NCBI GenBank assembly: GCA_028819475.1
Contig: JAPPLJ010000065.1
Coordinates: 88,774-152,773 of the forward strand
DNA length: 64,000 bases
Reading direction: 5' to 3'
From: Rhodospirillaceae bacterium
GTDB taxonomy: Bacteria; Pseudomonadota; Alphaproteobacteria; Bin65
A program made the position numbers and the translations under genes. This document shows positions 16,290 through 24,492 of the stretch, one piece after another; the stretch's first letter is position 1; each line of letters starts with the position of its first letter. The notes beneath the pieces were generated by a model. It was not told the DNA's origin. It did not search any database and saw only the letters and a list, made by a program, of their open reading frames with translations.

Positions 16290-17702
16290 ATGAACGAACC
16301 GGATAATATGCAGACCGGAGCCGGAAACGGCGCTTCGATGCTCGCCGCCATCGGCAACACGCCGATGGTGGAGTTGCGCAACCTGGATACCGGGCCCTGC
16401 CGGCTGTTTGCCAAGCTGGAGCTGTTCAACCCCGGCGGGTCGATCAAGGACCGCATCGCGCTCGGCATGGTCGAGGCGGCCGAGCGCGACGGGCGCCTGA
16501 AGCCGGGCGGCACCATCGTCGAGGCAACCTCCGGCAACACCGGCATCGGCCTCGCCCTGGTCGCCGCGCTCAAGGGCTACAGGATGATCCTGATCATCCC
16601 GGACAAGATGAGCCGGGAGAAAATCCAGCAGTGCCGGGCCCTGGGCGCCGAGGTGATCGTTACCCGGACGGATGTGCCGCCGGGCCATCCCCTTCAATAT
16701 CAGACCATGGCCGCCGACATCGAGGCGCGCACGCCGGGCGCGCTATACATCCGCCAGCACTACAACCCGGACAACCCGGCGGTCCACGAAGCGACGACCG
16801 GCCCGGAAATCTGGCGCCAGATGAATGGCGATGTCGACGCCATCGTCGGCGGTATCGGGACCGCCGGCACCATGACCGGGCTGGGCCGCTATTTCCGCAG
16901 GGTAGCGCCCGGCCTGAAGATGATCCTGGCGGATCCCGTGGGCTCGCTGCTCGCGCCCTATGTCCAGACCGGCGAACTGACCGAGCCCGGCGCCTGGGTC
17001 GTCGAGGGTATCGGCGAGGACGAACTGCCGCCGGTCGGCGACATGTCGCTGATCGACGAGGCCATCGTCGTCAGCGACCGGGACAGCCTGTTGACCGCCC
17101 GCGACCTGCTGAAGGCCGAAGGCATCATGGGCGGCTCGTCGACCGGCACCATCGTCGCCGCGGCCCTCGACTGGTGCCGCCGGCAGACGGAAGCCAAACG
17201 GGTCGTCGCCATCGTTCCGGACGGCGGCGACAAGTATCTCTCCAAGATGTATGACGACCACTGGATGGCGGACCAAGGCTTCATCGAGCGCAAGACCTAT
17301 GGCGACCTGCGCGACCTGATCGCCCGCCGGCACGACGAGCACGAGGACATCACCGTCCCGCCCGACGCCACGCTTGCGATCGCCCTCGGCAAGATGCGGC
17401 TGTTCAACATCTCCCAGCTTCCCGTGGTGCAGGACGACCGCATCATCGGCCTGATCGACGAATCGGACCTGCTGCAGCGGGTGCTCGCCAACCCCGACAT
17501 GAACGGCAATTTCGGCGATCCGGTTTCGGGAGCAATGACGACACGACTTGAAACCCTGCCGCCGGGCGCAAGCCTCGCCGACGTAAAAGCGACATTCGAC
17601 AAGGGCTTCGTCGCGTTGATCCGGGACGAGAGCCAGTATTGGGGGCTGGTCACCCGGACCGACCTGCTGAACTGGCTGCGCCGCAACCGCCCGGCGGCCT
17701 GA
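16290..17702 (+). CDS. Cystathionine beta-synthase with C-terminal CBS domains
   Basis: The 470-residue product is a fold-type II PLP enzyme of the cysteine synthase/cystathionine beta-synthase family joining serine (or O-acetylserine) with homocysteine or sulfide. The PLP lysine is K53 in NPGGSIKDR, and the substrate/phosphate loop SGNTG is at 81-85. Residues about 340-465 hold two CBS repeats (IALGKMRLFNISQLPVV; ADVKATFDKGFVALI) that usually bind adenosyl ligands. The ATG at 16290 has AGGG before it. The full-length catalytic-plus-CBS layout favours cystathionine beta-synthase over plain cysteine synthase. rlmE follows after 10 bases. Confidence 0.88.
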   Translation: MNEPDNMQTGAGNGASMLAAIGNTPMVELRNLDTGPCRLFAKLELFNPGGSIKDRIALGMVEAAERDGRLKPGGTIVEATSGNTGIGLALVAALKGYRMILIIPDKMSREKIQQCRALGAEVIVTRTDVPPGHPLQYQTMAADIEARTPGALYIRQHYNPDNPAVHEATTGPEIWRQMNGDVDAIVGGIGTAGTMTGLGRYFRRVAPGLKMILADPVGSLLAPYVQTGELTEPGAWVVEGIGEDELPPVGDMSLIDEAIVVSDRDSLLTARDLLKAEGIMGGSSTGTIVAAALDWCRRQTEAKRVVAIVPDGGDKYLSKMYDDHWMADQGFIERKTYGDLRDLIARRHDEHEDITVPPDATLAIALGKMRLFNISQLPVVQDDRIIGLIDESDLLQRVLANPDMNGNFGDPVSGAMTTRLETLPPGASLADVKATFDKGFVALIRDESQYWGLVTRTDLLNWLRRNRPAA

Positions 17703-17712
17703 GCCGGCGCTC

Positions 17713-18417
17713 ATGCCCCGGAACTCGTCGCGCCGCGGCGGCCGCCGCGAGAAGAAGGTCCGGGTGAAGACGGCGCGCCGGCGCCCCGCCTCCTCGACCC
17801 GGTGGCTCGACCGCCAGCTGAACGACCCCTACGTTGCCGAGGCGCGCCAGCTCGGCTACCGCTCGCGCGCCGCCTTCAAGCTCATCGAGATCGACGACCG
17901 GTTGCGGCTGCTCCGGCCGGGGCTGATCGTGATCGACCTGGGCGCCGCGCCCGGCGGCTGGACCCAGGTGGCGCTGGAGCGGACGCGGGCCGCCGAGACA
18001 GGCGGAAGGGTTATTGCGCTGGACCGGCTGGAGATCGAACCGGTGCCCGGTGCGGAAATCCTGCTCGGCGATTTTCAGGATGCCGCAACGCTGGTGCGCC
18101 TGGAACAAACGCTGGGCGGCGCGCGGGCCGACCTCGTCCTGAGCGACCTGTCGCCGTCCACGACCGGCCATCGGGCGACCGACCATCTGCGCATCGTAAC
18201 TCTGGCCGAAGACGCGCTTGCCTTCGCGGAAGGGGTTCTGAAGCCGGGCGGCGGCTTCGTCGCCAAGGTTTTCCGCGGCGGCGCGGACGCCGACCTGCTC
18301 AAGCGCGTGCGGGCGGGTTTCGAGACCGTGCGCCACGTCAAGCCGCCGGCGAGCCGCGCCGATTCGGCGGAGACCTACCTGGTTGCCCAGGGCTGCCGGC
18401 CGCAGGCGCCGGCCTGA
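17713..18417 (+). CDS. rlmE: 23S rRNA (uridine-2'-O)-methyltransferase RlmE/FtsJ
   Basis: The 234-residue product is an RrmJ/FtsJ-type methyltransferase that 2'-O-methylates U2552 in the ribosomal A loop. A basic, arginine/lysine-rich N-terminus (residues 1-25) precedes SRAAFKLIEID, the SAM-binding VIDLGAAPGGWTQVA, LLGDFQD, LSDLSPSTTGH and FVAKVFRG. These carry the K-D-K-E catalytic set. Its length is typical of alphaproteobacteria. It follows the CBS gene closely and converges with the threonine deaminase gene. Confidence 0.93.
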   Translation: MPRNSSRRGGRREKKVRVKTARRRPASSTRWLDRQLNDPYVAEARQLGYRSRAAFKLIEIDDRLRLLRPGLIVIDLGAAPGGWTQVALERTRAAETGGRVIALDRLEIEPVPGAEILLGDFQDAATLVRLEQTLGGARADLVLSDLSPSTTGHRATDHLRIVTLAEDALAFAEGVLKPGGGFVAKVFRGGADADLLKRVRAGFETVRHVKPPASRADSAETYLVAQGCRPQAPA

Positions 18418-18453
18418 CGGCTTTGGCCGAGGCGGCGGCCCGACCTTTTGGCG

Positions 18454-19683
18454 TCAATCGACCTTGGCGCCGGTGGCACTGCTGAGCATGGTGGCGGGGT
18501 GGCCGGCCTCGCACAGCGACTTCAGAATCGCATCGACATGGTCCGCGTCGCGGGTTTCGACGACGATGTCGAGTTCGGCCTGTTTCAGCGGCACGTTATG
18601 GAACAGGCGCTGGTGATAGACCTCGACGATATTGCCGCCGGCCTCGCCGATCAGGCGGGCGACCGACCCGAGCACGCCGGGCTGGTCCTGGATGTCGATG
18701 CGCAGGCGGACCAGCCGTCCATCGCGCACAAGGCCGCGCATCAGGATGGCGGAGAGCACGCGCGAATCGATGTTGCCGCCGGAGACGACGACGCCGACAG
18801 TGCGGCCGGCGAAGCGGTCCCGGTTCTGGAGGACGGCGGCCAGCGCGGCCGCGCCGGCGCCCTCGACCACCGACTTTTCGATTTCGAGCAGCATCAGAAC
18901 GGCGCCTTCCAGCGCCGGCTCATCGACCAGCAGAATTTCGGAGACGTGCCGGCGAACGATTTCGCGAGTGATCTCTCCGGGCCGCTTGACGGCGATGCCT
19001 TCGGCAATCGTGGTGCCGCCGGTCCGGATTTCCTCGCCGGCCAGACACTGTTTCATCGCCGGATAGAGCGCCGCCTCCGCGCCGAACAGTTCGATGCCGG
19101 GCTTCATTTCGGACGCGATCAGCGCCATGCCGCCAATCAGGCCGCCGCCGCCGATCGGCACGACAAGCGTGTCAAGGTCCGGCGCGTCCTCCAGCATCTC
19201 GAGCGCCGCCGTTCCCTGCCCTGCAATGATCTTCGGGTCGTCGTAGGGATGGACGACGGTCAGACCTTCGCGCGGCGCGATCTCCAGCGCGTGGTCGTAG
19301 CTCTCGGCGAGATCGGCGCCATGCAGGACGATCCTGGCGCCGAAATGTTCGGTCTGCCGCACCTTGTTGAACGGCGTCTGCGCCGGCATCACGATAGTCG
19401 CCGGAATGCCCAGACGCCGTGCGTGGTAGGCGACGCCCTGGGCATGGTTGCCCGCCGAGGCGGCAATGACGCCGGCCTTGCGCGCGCCCTCGTCGAGCGA
19501 CGCGAGTTTCACATAGGCGCCGCGGTCCTTGAACGACGCCGTATATTGCAGGTTCTCGAATTTCAGCCAGATCCCGCATCCCGCGATCTCCGACAGAGTT
19601 CGGGAATGCAGCGTCGGCGTGCGTACGATCTGGCCGTCCAGGAGCCCGGCCGCCTCGCGGATGTCGTGCGCGGTAACGGTCAT
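18454..19683 (-). CDS. ilvA: Threonine ammonia-lyase (threonine dehydratase)
   Basis: The 409-residue PLP enzyme deaminates threonine to 2-oxobutyrate, or serine to pyruvate. K52 in TASFKDRGA is the PLP lysine; ASAGNHAQG and the glycine loop VPIGGGGLIGG follow. A single C-terminal ACT-like regulatory domain (residues about 325-405, RLRIDIQDQPGVLGSVARLI) matches the short single-ACT form of IlvA. The ATG at 19683 overlaps the stop of the penicillin acylase gene by 4 bases, so a longer upstream frame is not used. Biosynthetic and catabolic forms are hard to tell apart here. Confidence 0.88.
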   Translation of the reverse strand: MTVTAHDIREAAGLLDGQIVRTPTLHSRTLSEIAGCGIWLKFENLQYTASFKDRGAYVKLASLDEGARKAGVIAASAGNHAQGVAYHARRLGIPATIVMPAQTPFNKVRQTEHFGARIVLHGADLAESYDHALEIAPREGLTVVHPYDDPKIIAGQGTAALEMLEDAPDLDTLVVPIGGGGLIGGMALIASEMKPGIELFGAEAALYPAMKQCLAGEEIRTGGTTIAEGIAVKRPGEITREIVRRHVSEILLVDEPALEGAVLMLLEIEKSVVEGAGAAALAAVLQNRDRFAGRTVGVVVSGGNIDSRVLSAILMRGLVRDGRLVRLRIDIQDQPGVLGSVARLIGEAGGNIVEVYHQRLFHNVPLKQAELDIVVETRDADHVDAILKSLCEAGHPATMLSSATGAKVD

Positions 19684-22094
19684 TGCCTGTTCTCCGTCGC
19701 GTCCGGTCGCGGCTTGAGTTCCAGCACGCCGGCGGCGTTCTGCCGTGCCGTGGCCTCGTCCGGCGCCAGGCGCCAGTGGCGCACGTCGCGCCATTCCTGC
19801 ACCAGGTTGTCGTAGTATTCGGAATAGGGATTGCCGGACTGGCCGCTGCTGATCGTGAAGCGCGACTCCGAAAGATCGGAAAAGTCGTAGACGCCGCGGA
19901 AGCCCGGCCCCTGCCGCGTTGCGTAGGAATTACCGGACCGGAAATTGACCGGCGCCTTGGTCACCGTGAAGCGCGAGCCGTTGGCGGCGATCCGGATCGT
20001 GGTCAGGCGGCCGAGCAGCGGAATGGGGCCGAACGCCTGATGGCGCATTTCGGCGTAGTGCAGATCGCCCCAGCGCCAGACCAGCGGATCGTCGCCCAGC
20101 CGGTCGGACAGGAAGTCGAGCGCAGCCGCGAGACTCGCCCGGAGAATTGCGGGGCAGTCCTCGATCGCGTCCGTCCCGACATCGTCGCACCATTTGTGGT
20201 GCTTCGTCAGGATGCCGGTGACCACGTCCGGCCGGTTGGAAACGTAGCGCTTGGCCACCTCGCCCAGCTCGTCGGCGTAGAGGCGGCGGTTCAACTCCCG
20301 GACCCACGCGGTGTAGATCAGCGGCTCCGGCCGGGTCAGCGCCATGGCGCCGTCCCACGCCTTCAACATCTCCAGCACACGCCGCTGCCGGTCGTCGGCG
20401 GGTTCGATTTTCAGCAGGAGCGGCAGGGTAGCGCGCGCAGCGAGCGAAACATGGTCGGCCTGCATCCGGGCGACCTCGTCCGGCGTGAAGCGCTCTTTCG
20501 CCGCCAGCATCTGCGCGATCCGCGTGGCGCGATAATGGTCGCCCCAGCTTTGCGACAGGAAATAGGGATAGTCGCTGCCGGCGATCCGGTTGTTGGCGTT
20601 GATCAGCACGCCGTCCGGCGGGTTGAGGCTCTGCGGGAGCGAATCGTAGGGAATGTACCCAACGAGCGCGGTTTCCGGGTCCGCGCCGTCCTGGGGCAGA
20701 TATCCGGCGTCGGGCCGCTTGCGCACCGGGATCGCGCCGGGCACCAGATAGCCGATGTTGCCGGCCGTGTCGGCATAGACGAAGTTCTGCACGGGGCCGA
20801 TGAACAGGCGCAGGGCTTTTCTGAATTCCGTCCAGTTCTTCGCCTTGTTAATCCCGGCGAAGGCAGCGGCGCTGGTGTCGGCGCGGCTCAGCCAGGGCGC
20901 CCGCAGAACGGCGACGCGCCCGTTCTTCCGGCCGAATTCCGCCAACTCTTCGTCGAAATCCAGCGCGGGTCCGTTGCGCGACTCGCGAATCGTGAGCGTG
21001 ACGTCCGCGCTGAAGCGGACCTTGACGGTCTCCGTGCGGATATCGAACGGCACGGAATCGCCGTCGGCCATGTAGCGGTTCGGATCGGACGGATCGAGCT
21101 TCTCGAGGATGACGTCGTCGGTGTCGATGTAGGTGGTCGTGACGCCCCACGCGATATGGCCGTTATGGCCCATGATGAGCAGCGGCCCGCCGGGCACCGT
21201 GGCACCGCTCAGCTTCAGGCCCGGCGCGCTGATATGGGCGAGATACCAGAGCACCGGCGCGTTCATGCCGAGATGCGGATCGCTCGCCAGGATTGCCGCG
21301 CCGGTGGTCGTCCGCTCCGGCCGCAGCGCCCAGACATTGGAGGCGCCGCCGCGGTGCAGGTCCGACGGCAAAGCGGCGAACAGGGCGCCGAAGTCCACGC
21401 CCTTCAGCAAGCCTTCCCTCTGCGGCCCGACCGTCACCGGCGCATCGCCCGGATAGGGCGGGAAGAGCACCGGGATCGCATCCTTGCCGGCTTTCTGCAT
21501 GATCCGGGCACGCAACAGTTCGCCTCGCCAGTCGGTCGAGAGGCGCACCGCCATCAGCTTGCCCCAGACCAGCGTGTCGGCCGGTTTCCAGGGCTCGAAT
21601 TCCAGGCCGGTCAGGTTGAATTCCGGCGGCAGCGTGCCCTTGCGGGTCTTCATCCACTGGTTCACCCCGGCGGCATAGGCCTCAAGCGTTTTCAACTGGC
21701 CGGGCGTTAGATGTTTCACACTGTCCTGCGCCCGGCGATAGAGGCCGAGGGTGCGGAAAAGCCGGTCGGCCCTGAGGCCGGGCGGGCCAATGATTTCCGC
21801 CAGCCGCCCCTGCCCGGCGCGGCGCTGCATTTCCATCTGGAACAGCCGGTCCTGGGCATGGACATAGCCGAGGGCGAACCAGGCGTCGCTTTCGGTTTCG
21901 GCGTAGATATACGGGATGCCCCGCCCGTCGCGCACGATGCTGACCGGCTTCTCGATCCCGGCAACCGTCACCGAACCGTCCAGCCGGGGCAGCGAAGTGC
22001 GGAACCAGAAAAACATGACGACGCCGGCAACCGCCAGCACGACGGCCAGCGTCAGCGCAATCCGCAGCGTCCAGCGCAGAAACAGACGGATCAT
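19680..22094 (-). CDS. Penicillin acylase family protein (peptidase S45)
   Basis: The 804-residue product is an N-terminal-nucleophile hydrolase of the penicillin/acyl-homoserine-lactone acylase family that cleaves amide bonds. A hydrophobic N-terminal segment (residues 10-31) acts as signal or anchor, so it works in the periplasm. The alpha region has GIPYIYAETESDAWFALGYVHAQDRL; the spacer ends before S252 in GGASNVWAL, the residue that becomes the beta-chain N-terminal nucleophile after self-cleavage. It is coupled by 4-base overlaps to a CoA-transferase gene upstream and threonine deaminase downstream. Substrate unknown; AHL quenching or amide scavenging are options. Confidence 0.9.
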   Translation of the reverse strand: MIRLFLRWTLRIALTLAVVLAVAGVVMFFWFRTSLPRLDGSVTVAGIEKPVSIVRDGRGIPYIYAETESDAWFALGYVHAQDRLFQMEMQRRAGQGRLAEIIGPPGLRADRLFRTLGLYRRAQDSVKHLTPGQLKTLEAYAAGVNQWMKTRKGTLPPEFNLTGLEFEPWKPADTLVWGKLMAVRLSTDWRGELLRARIMQKAGKDAIPVLFPPYPGDAPVTVGPQREGLLKGVDFGALFAALPSDLHRGGASNVWALRPERTTTGAAILASDPHLGMNAPVLWYLAHISAPGLKLSGATVPGGPLLIMGHNGHIAWGVTTTYIDTDDVILEKLDPSDPNRYMADGDSVPFDIRTETVKVRFSADVTLTIRESRNGPALDFDEELAEFGRKNGRVAVLRAPWLSRADTSAAAFAGINKAKNWTEFRKALRLFIGPVQNFVYADTAGNIGYLVPGAIPVRKRPDAGYLPQDGADPETALVGYIPYDSLPQSLNPPDGVLINANNRIAGSDYPYFLSQSWGDHYRATRIAQMLAAKERFTPDEVARMQADHVSLAARATLPLLLKIEPADDRQRRVLEMLKAWDGAMALTRPEPLIYTAWVRELNRRLYADELGEVAKRYVSNRPDVVTGILTKHHKWCDDVGTDAIEDCPAILRASLAAALDFLSDRLGDDPLVWRWGDLHYAEMRHQAFGPIPLLGRLTTIRIAANGSRFTVTKAPVNFRSGNSYATRQGPGFRGVYDFSDLSESRFTISSGQSGNPYSEYYDNLVQEWRDVRHWRLAPDEATARQNAAGVLELKPRPDATENRQ

Positions 22095-23290
22095 CGGGAA
22101 GCCTCGTCGAATTCAGCCCGCAACCGGTCGCCATGCTCGTTCAGCCGCGGCGCCGGCCGCCGGGCCGGCCGGTCCGCGTAGGCCGACATCTTGATCGGCA
22201 GGCCGGCGAGCCGCATGCTGCCGGCGTCCGGATCGTCGACCGATACAATCATGTTGCGTTCCGCGATATGCGCATTTTCGAACAGGTCCGGCACGGCGTT
22301 GATCGGCCCGCAGGGGATGTCCGCCGCTTCCAGCAGGGCCTGCCAGTGCGCGGTTGTCCCGATTGCGAGAGCGGCCTCGATCTCCGTCTTCAACGCATCG
22401 ACATTGTCCAGCCGGTCGGCCAGGGTCGTGAAGCGCGGATCGTCGGGCCAGTGCGGCTGCCCGACCGTCTCGGAGAAGCGCCGGAACCTGTCTTCGTGGC
22501 CGGCGGCGACGACGATGTGGCCATCGGCCGTGCGGTAGGCGTCGAACGGAGCGACCGACGGGTGCCGCGCACCGAGCGGACCGGGCGCGACGCCGGTCGC
22601 GCTGTAGCGCGCGACGGCGTTCTCCAGCAGGGCGACCTGGCTGTCGAGCATGGCGACGTCGACCATGATGCCTTCGCCGGTCCGGTCGCGGTGCTGCAGG
22701 GCGGAGACGACGCCGAGCGCCGTGAACAGGCCGGCCGCGATATCGCCGATCGAGGCGCCGACCCGGGTCGGCGGGCCGCCGGGATGGCCGGTGATGCTCA
22801 TGATGCCGCCCATGGCCTGGACCACCATGTCGTAGGCCGGGCGGTGGCGGTAGGGTCCGGTCTGGCCGAAGCCGCTGGTCGCGGCGTAGACCAGGCGCGG
22901 GTTCAGGCCCTTCAGGGCGTCCCAGCCGTAACTCAGCTTCTCCATCGTGCCGGCGCGGTAGTTCTCGTAGAGCACGTCGGCGCGCCGGACCATCGCCTCG
23001 AAGACCCGGCGGTCGGCGGCATCCTTGAGATCGAGGACGATCGATTCCTTGCCCCGGTTGAGCGACATGAAATAGGCGCTCCGGCCGGCGACATGCGGCC
23101 CGATCTCGCGCGCCGGGTCGCCGCCCGGCGGCTCGACCTTGACGATCCGCGCGCCGAGCTCGCCGAGCAGCATGGTGCCGTAGGGCCCGGCGAGCGCGCG
23201 GGTCAGGTCGATCACCGTGACGCCGGCGAGCGGGCCGGCAAGAGGACCCACAGCTTCGGGCCGGGAGTCATTTTCCTGGGGTACCGTCAT
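22091..23290 (-). CDS. Class III (CaiB/BaiF) CoA-transferase
   Basis: The 399-residue product is a family III CoA-transferase that moves CoA between carboxylic acids. Family marks are GVTVIDLTRALAGPYGTMLLGELGARIVKVEPP at the start, the catalytic aspartate D154 in PAYDMVVQAMGG, and LNRGKESIVLDL. ATG at 23290 gives the usual length (family about 380-430). It begins the three-gene row with penicillin acylase and threonine deaminase and diverges from the YheT-like hydrolase. The acid it handles cannot be named; oxalate/formate or succinyl-dependent members look alike. Confidence 0.9.
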   Translation of the reverse strand: MTVPQENDSRPEAVGPLAGPLAGVTVIDLTRALAGPYGTMLLGELGARIVKVEPPGGDPAREIGPHVAGRSAYFMSLNRGKESIVLDLKDAADRRVFEAMVRRADVLYENYRAGTMEKLSYGWDALKGLNPRLVYAATSGFGQTGPYRHRPAYDMVVQAMGGIMSITGHPGGPPTRVGASIGDIAAGLFTALGVVSALQHRDRTGEGIMVDVAMLDSQVALLENAVARYSATGVAPGPLGARHPSVAPFDAYRTADGHIVVAAGHEDRFRRFSETVGQPHWPDDPRFTTLADRLDNVDALKTEIEAALAIGTTAHWQALLEAADIPCGPINAVPDLFENAHIAERNMIVSVDDPDAGSMRLAGLPIKMSAYADRPARRPAPRLNEHGDRLRAEFDEASR

Positions 23291-23405
23291 GGGCTTCCCA
23301 TAACGCGAAGCGGGAGCGGCCGCCATGCCCTTCGGCGGCAGCCGGCGCCGCGCACCGGTCAACCCGGGCATTCGACTCGGGCGGCAGCCGTGCCATATAG
23401 GCGGC

Positions 23406-24404
23406 ATGGATGGCTCTGCAACCGCCGTACGCACAATCGCCAATTTCCGGCCCCGGCCGCCCTGGTGGGGCGGCGACCTGCAGACCCTGCGCAACGTGCT
23501 GGTCCTCCAGCGCATCGACCTGTCGCCCTGGCCGGAGGAGACCCTGCGCTTCGAGATGCCGGACGGCTCCGGCGATGTCCTCACCGGCACGCTGGCGGTC
23601 CCGCACGACGCGGCGGACCGCCCGCTGGTCATCCTGATCCACGGCCTGACCGGCTGCGAGGACAGCATCCATGTCCGGGCCAGCGCCCGCGCCCTCTTGC
23701 AGGCCGGCTATCCGGCCCTCCGCCTCAACCTGCGCGGCGCCGGCCCGACCGTGGGCCTGTGCCACGAGCAATATCACGCCGGCCGCACGGCGGACTTCCG
23801 GGCGGTGCTGCGGCAGATCCCTGACCGGTTCGCCCGCAAAGGCCTGGCGGCGGTCGGCTATTCGTTGGGCGGCAGCATGCTGCTCAAATACCTTGGCGAG
23901 GAAGGCCGGGCCGCATCGCTTTGCGCGGCGGCCGCGGTTTCGGTACCGATCGATCTTTCCGCGGCCTGCGGCCGGTTCCACCGCCCGCGCAACTGGCTCT
24001 ACAAGCGCTACCTGCTCGATCGGATGAAGATGGACGCGCTCCGGGCGCGGGGCGGCCTGCCCGAGCGCTGGCGCGAACCGGTGCGCTGCGCCCGAACGAT
24101 CCGCGACTACGATGCCGGCTACATCGCCCCGCGCTACGGGTTCGGCACGGCGGAGCGCTACTATGCCGAATGCTCGGCGACGCGCTTCATGCCGGCGGTC
24201 CGCGTCCCGACGCTGATCGTCCACGCGCGCGACGATCCCTGGATTGCGCCCGAACCCTACGAGCGGTTCCGCTGGGCGGACGCGCCGGCCCTGATCCCCT
24301 GCCTGCACGACAGCGGCGGCCATGTCGGCTTCCACGGCCGGGGCAGCCGGGAGACCTGGCACGACCGGCATATCGTCGCCCTGCTCGACGCCTGCGCGCC
24401 GTAG
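23406..24404 (+). CDS. YheT-family alpha/beta hydrolase
   Basis: The 332-residue product resembles the AB-hydrolase-4 (YheT/EMB8) family. It shows the family opening PPWWGGDLQTL, the oxyanion stretch LIHGLTGCEDS, nucleophile S153 in GYSLGGSML, acid in HARDDPWI and histidine in SGGHVGFHG. ATG at 23406 is chosen because upstream in-frame sequence is arginine/proline-rich and non-homologous. The physiological substrate of this cytosolic family is not established. It stands alone between a divergent CoA-transferase and the palindrome at 24429. Confidence 0.88.
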   Translation: MDGSATAVRTIANFRPRPPWWGGDLQTLRNVLVLQRIDLSPWPEETLRFEMPDGSGDVLTGTLAVPHDAADRPLVILIHGLTGCEDSIHVRASARALLQAGYPALRLNLRGAGPTVGLCHEQYHAGRTADFRAVLRQIPDRFARKGLAAVGYSLGGSMLLKYLGEEGRAASLCAAAAVSVPIDLSAACGRFHRPRNWLYKRYLLDRMKMDALRARGGLPERWREPVRCARTIRDYDAGYIAPRYGFGTAERYYAECSATRFMPAVRVPTLIVHARDDPWIAPEPYERFRWADAPALIPCLHDSGGHVGFHGRGSRETWHDRHIVALLDACAP

Positions 24405-24428
24405 GCGTTTCAGGACTGGCCGAATTCT

Positions 24429-24457
24429 GTAGGGGAGGGTTTGAAACCCTCCCCTAC
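24429..24457. repeat. 29-base perfect palindrome, copy 2
   Basis: Identical to the palindrome at 4344-4372. Here it lies between two convergent genes (YheT-like hydrolase and acyl-CoA synthetase), a typical place for a bidirectional transcription stop. No flanking T-run is seen. Confidence 0.8.
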
Positions 24458-24492
24458 GTCCTCGGAAGTCGACTCCGCGCTGGCGTCCGGGC

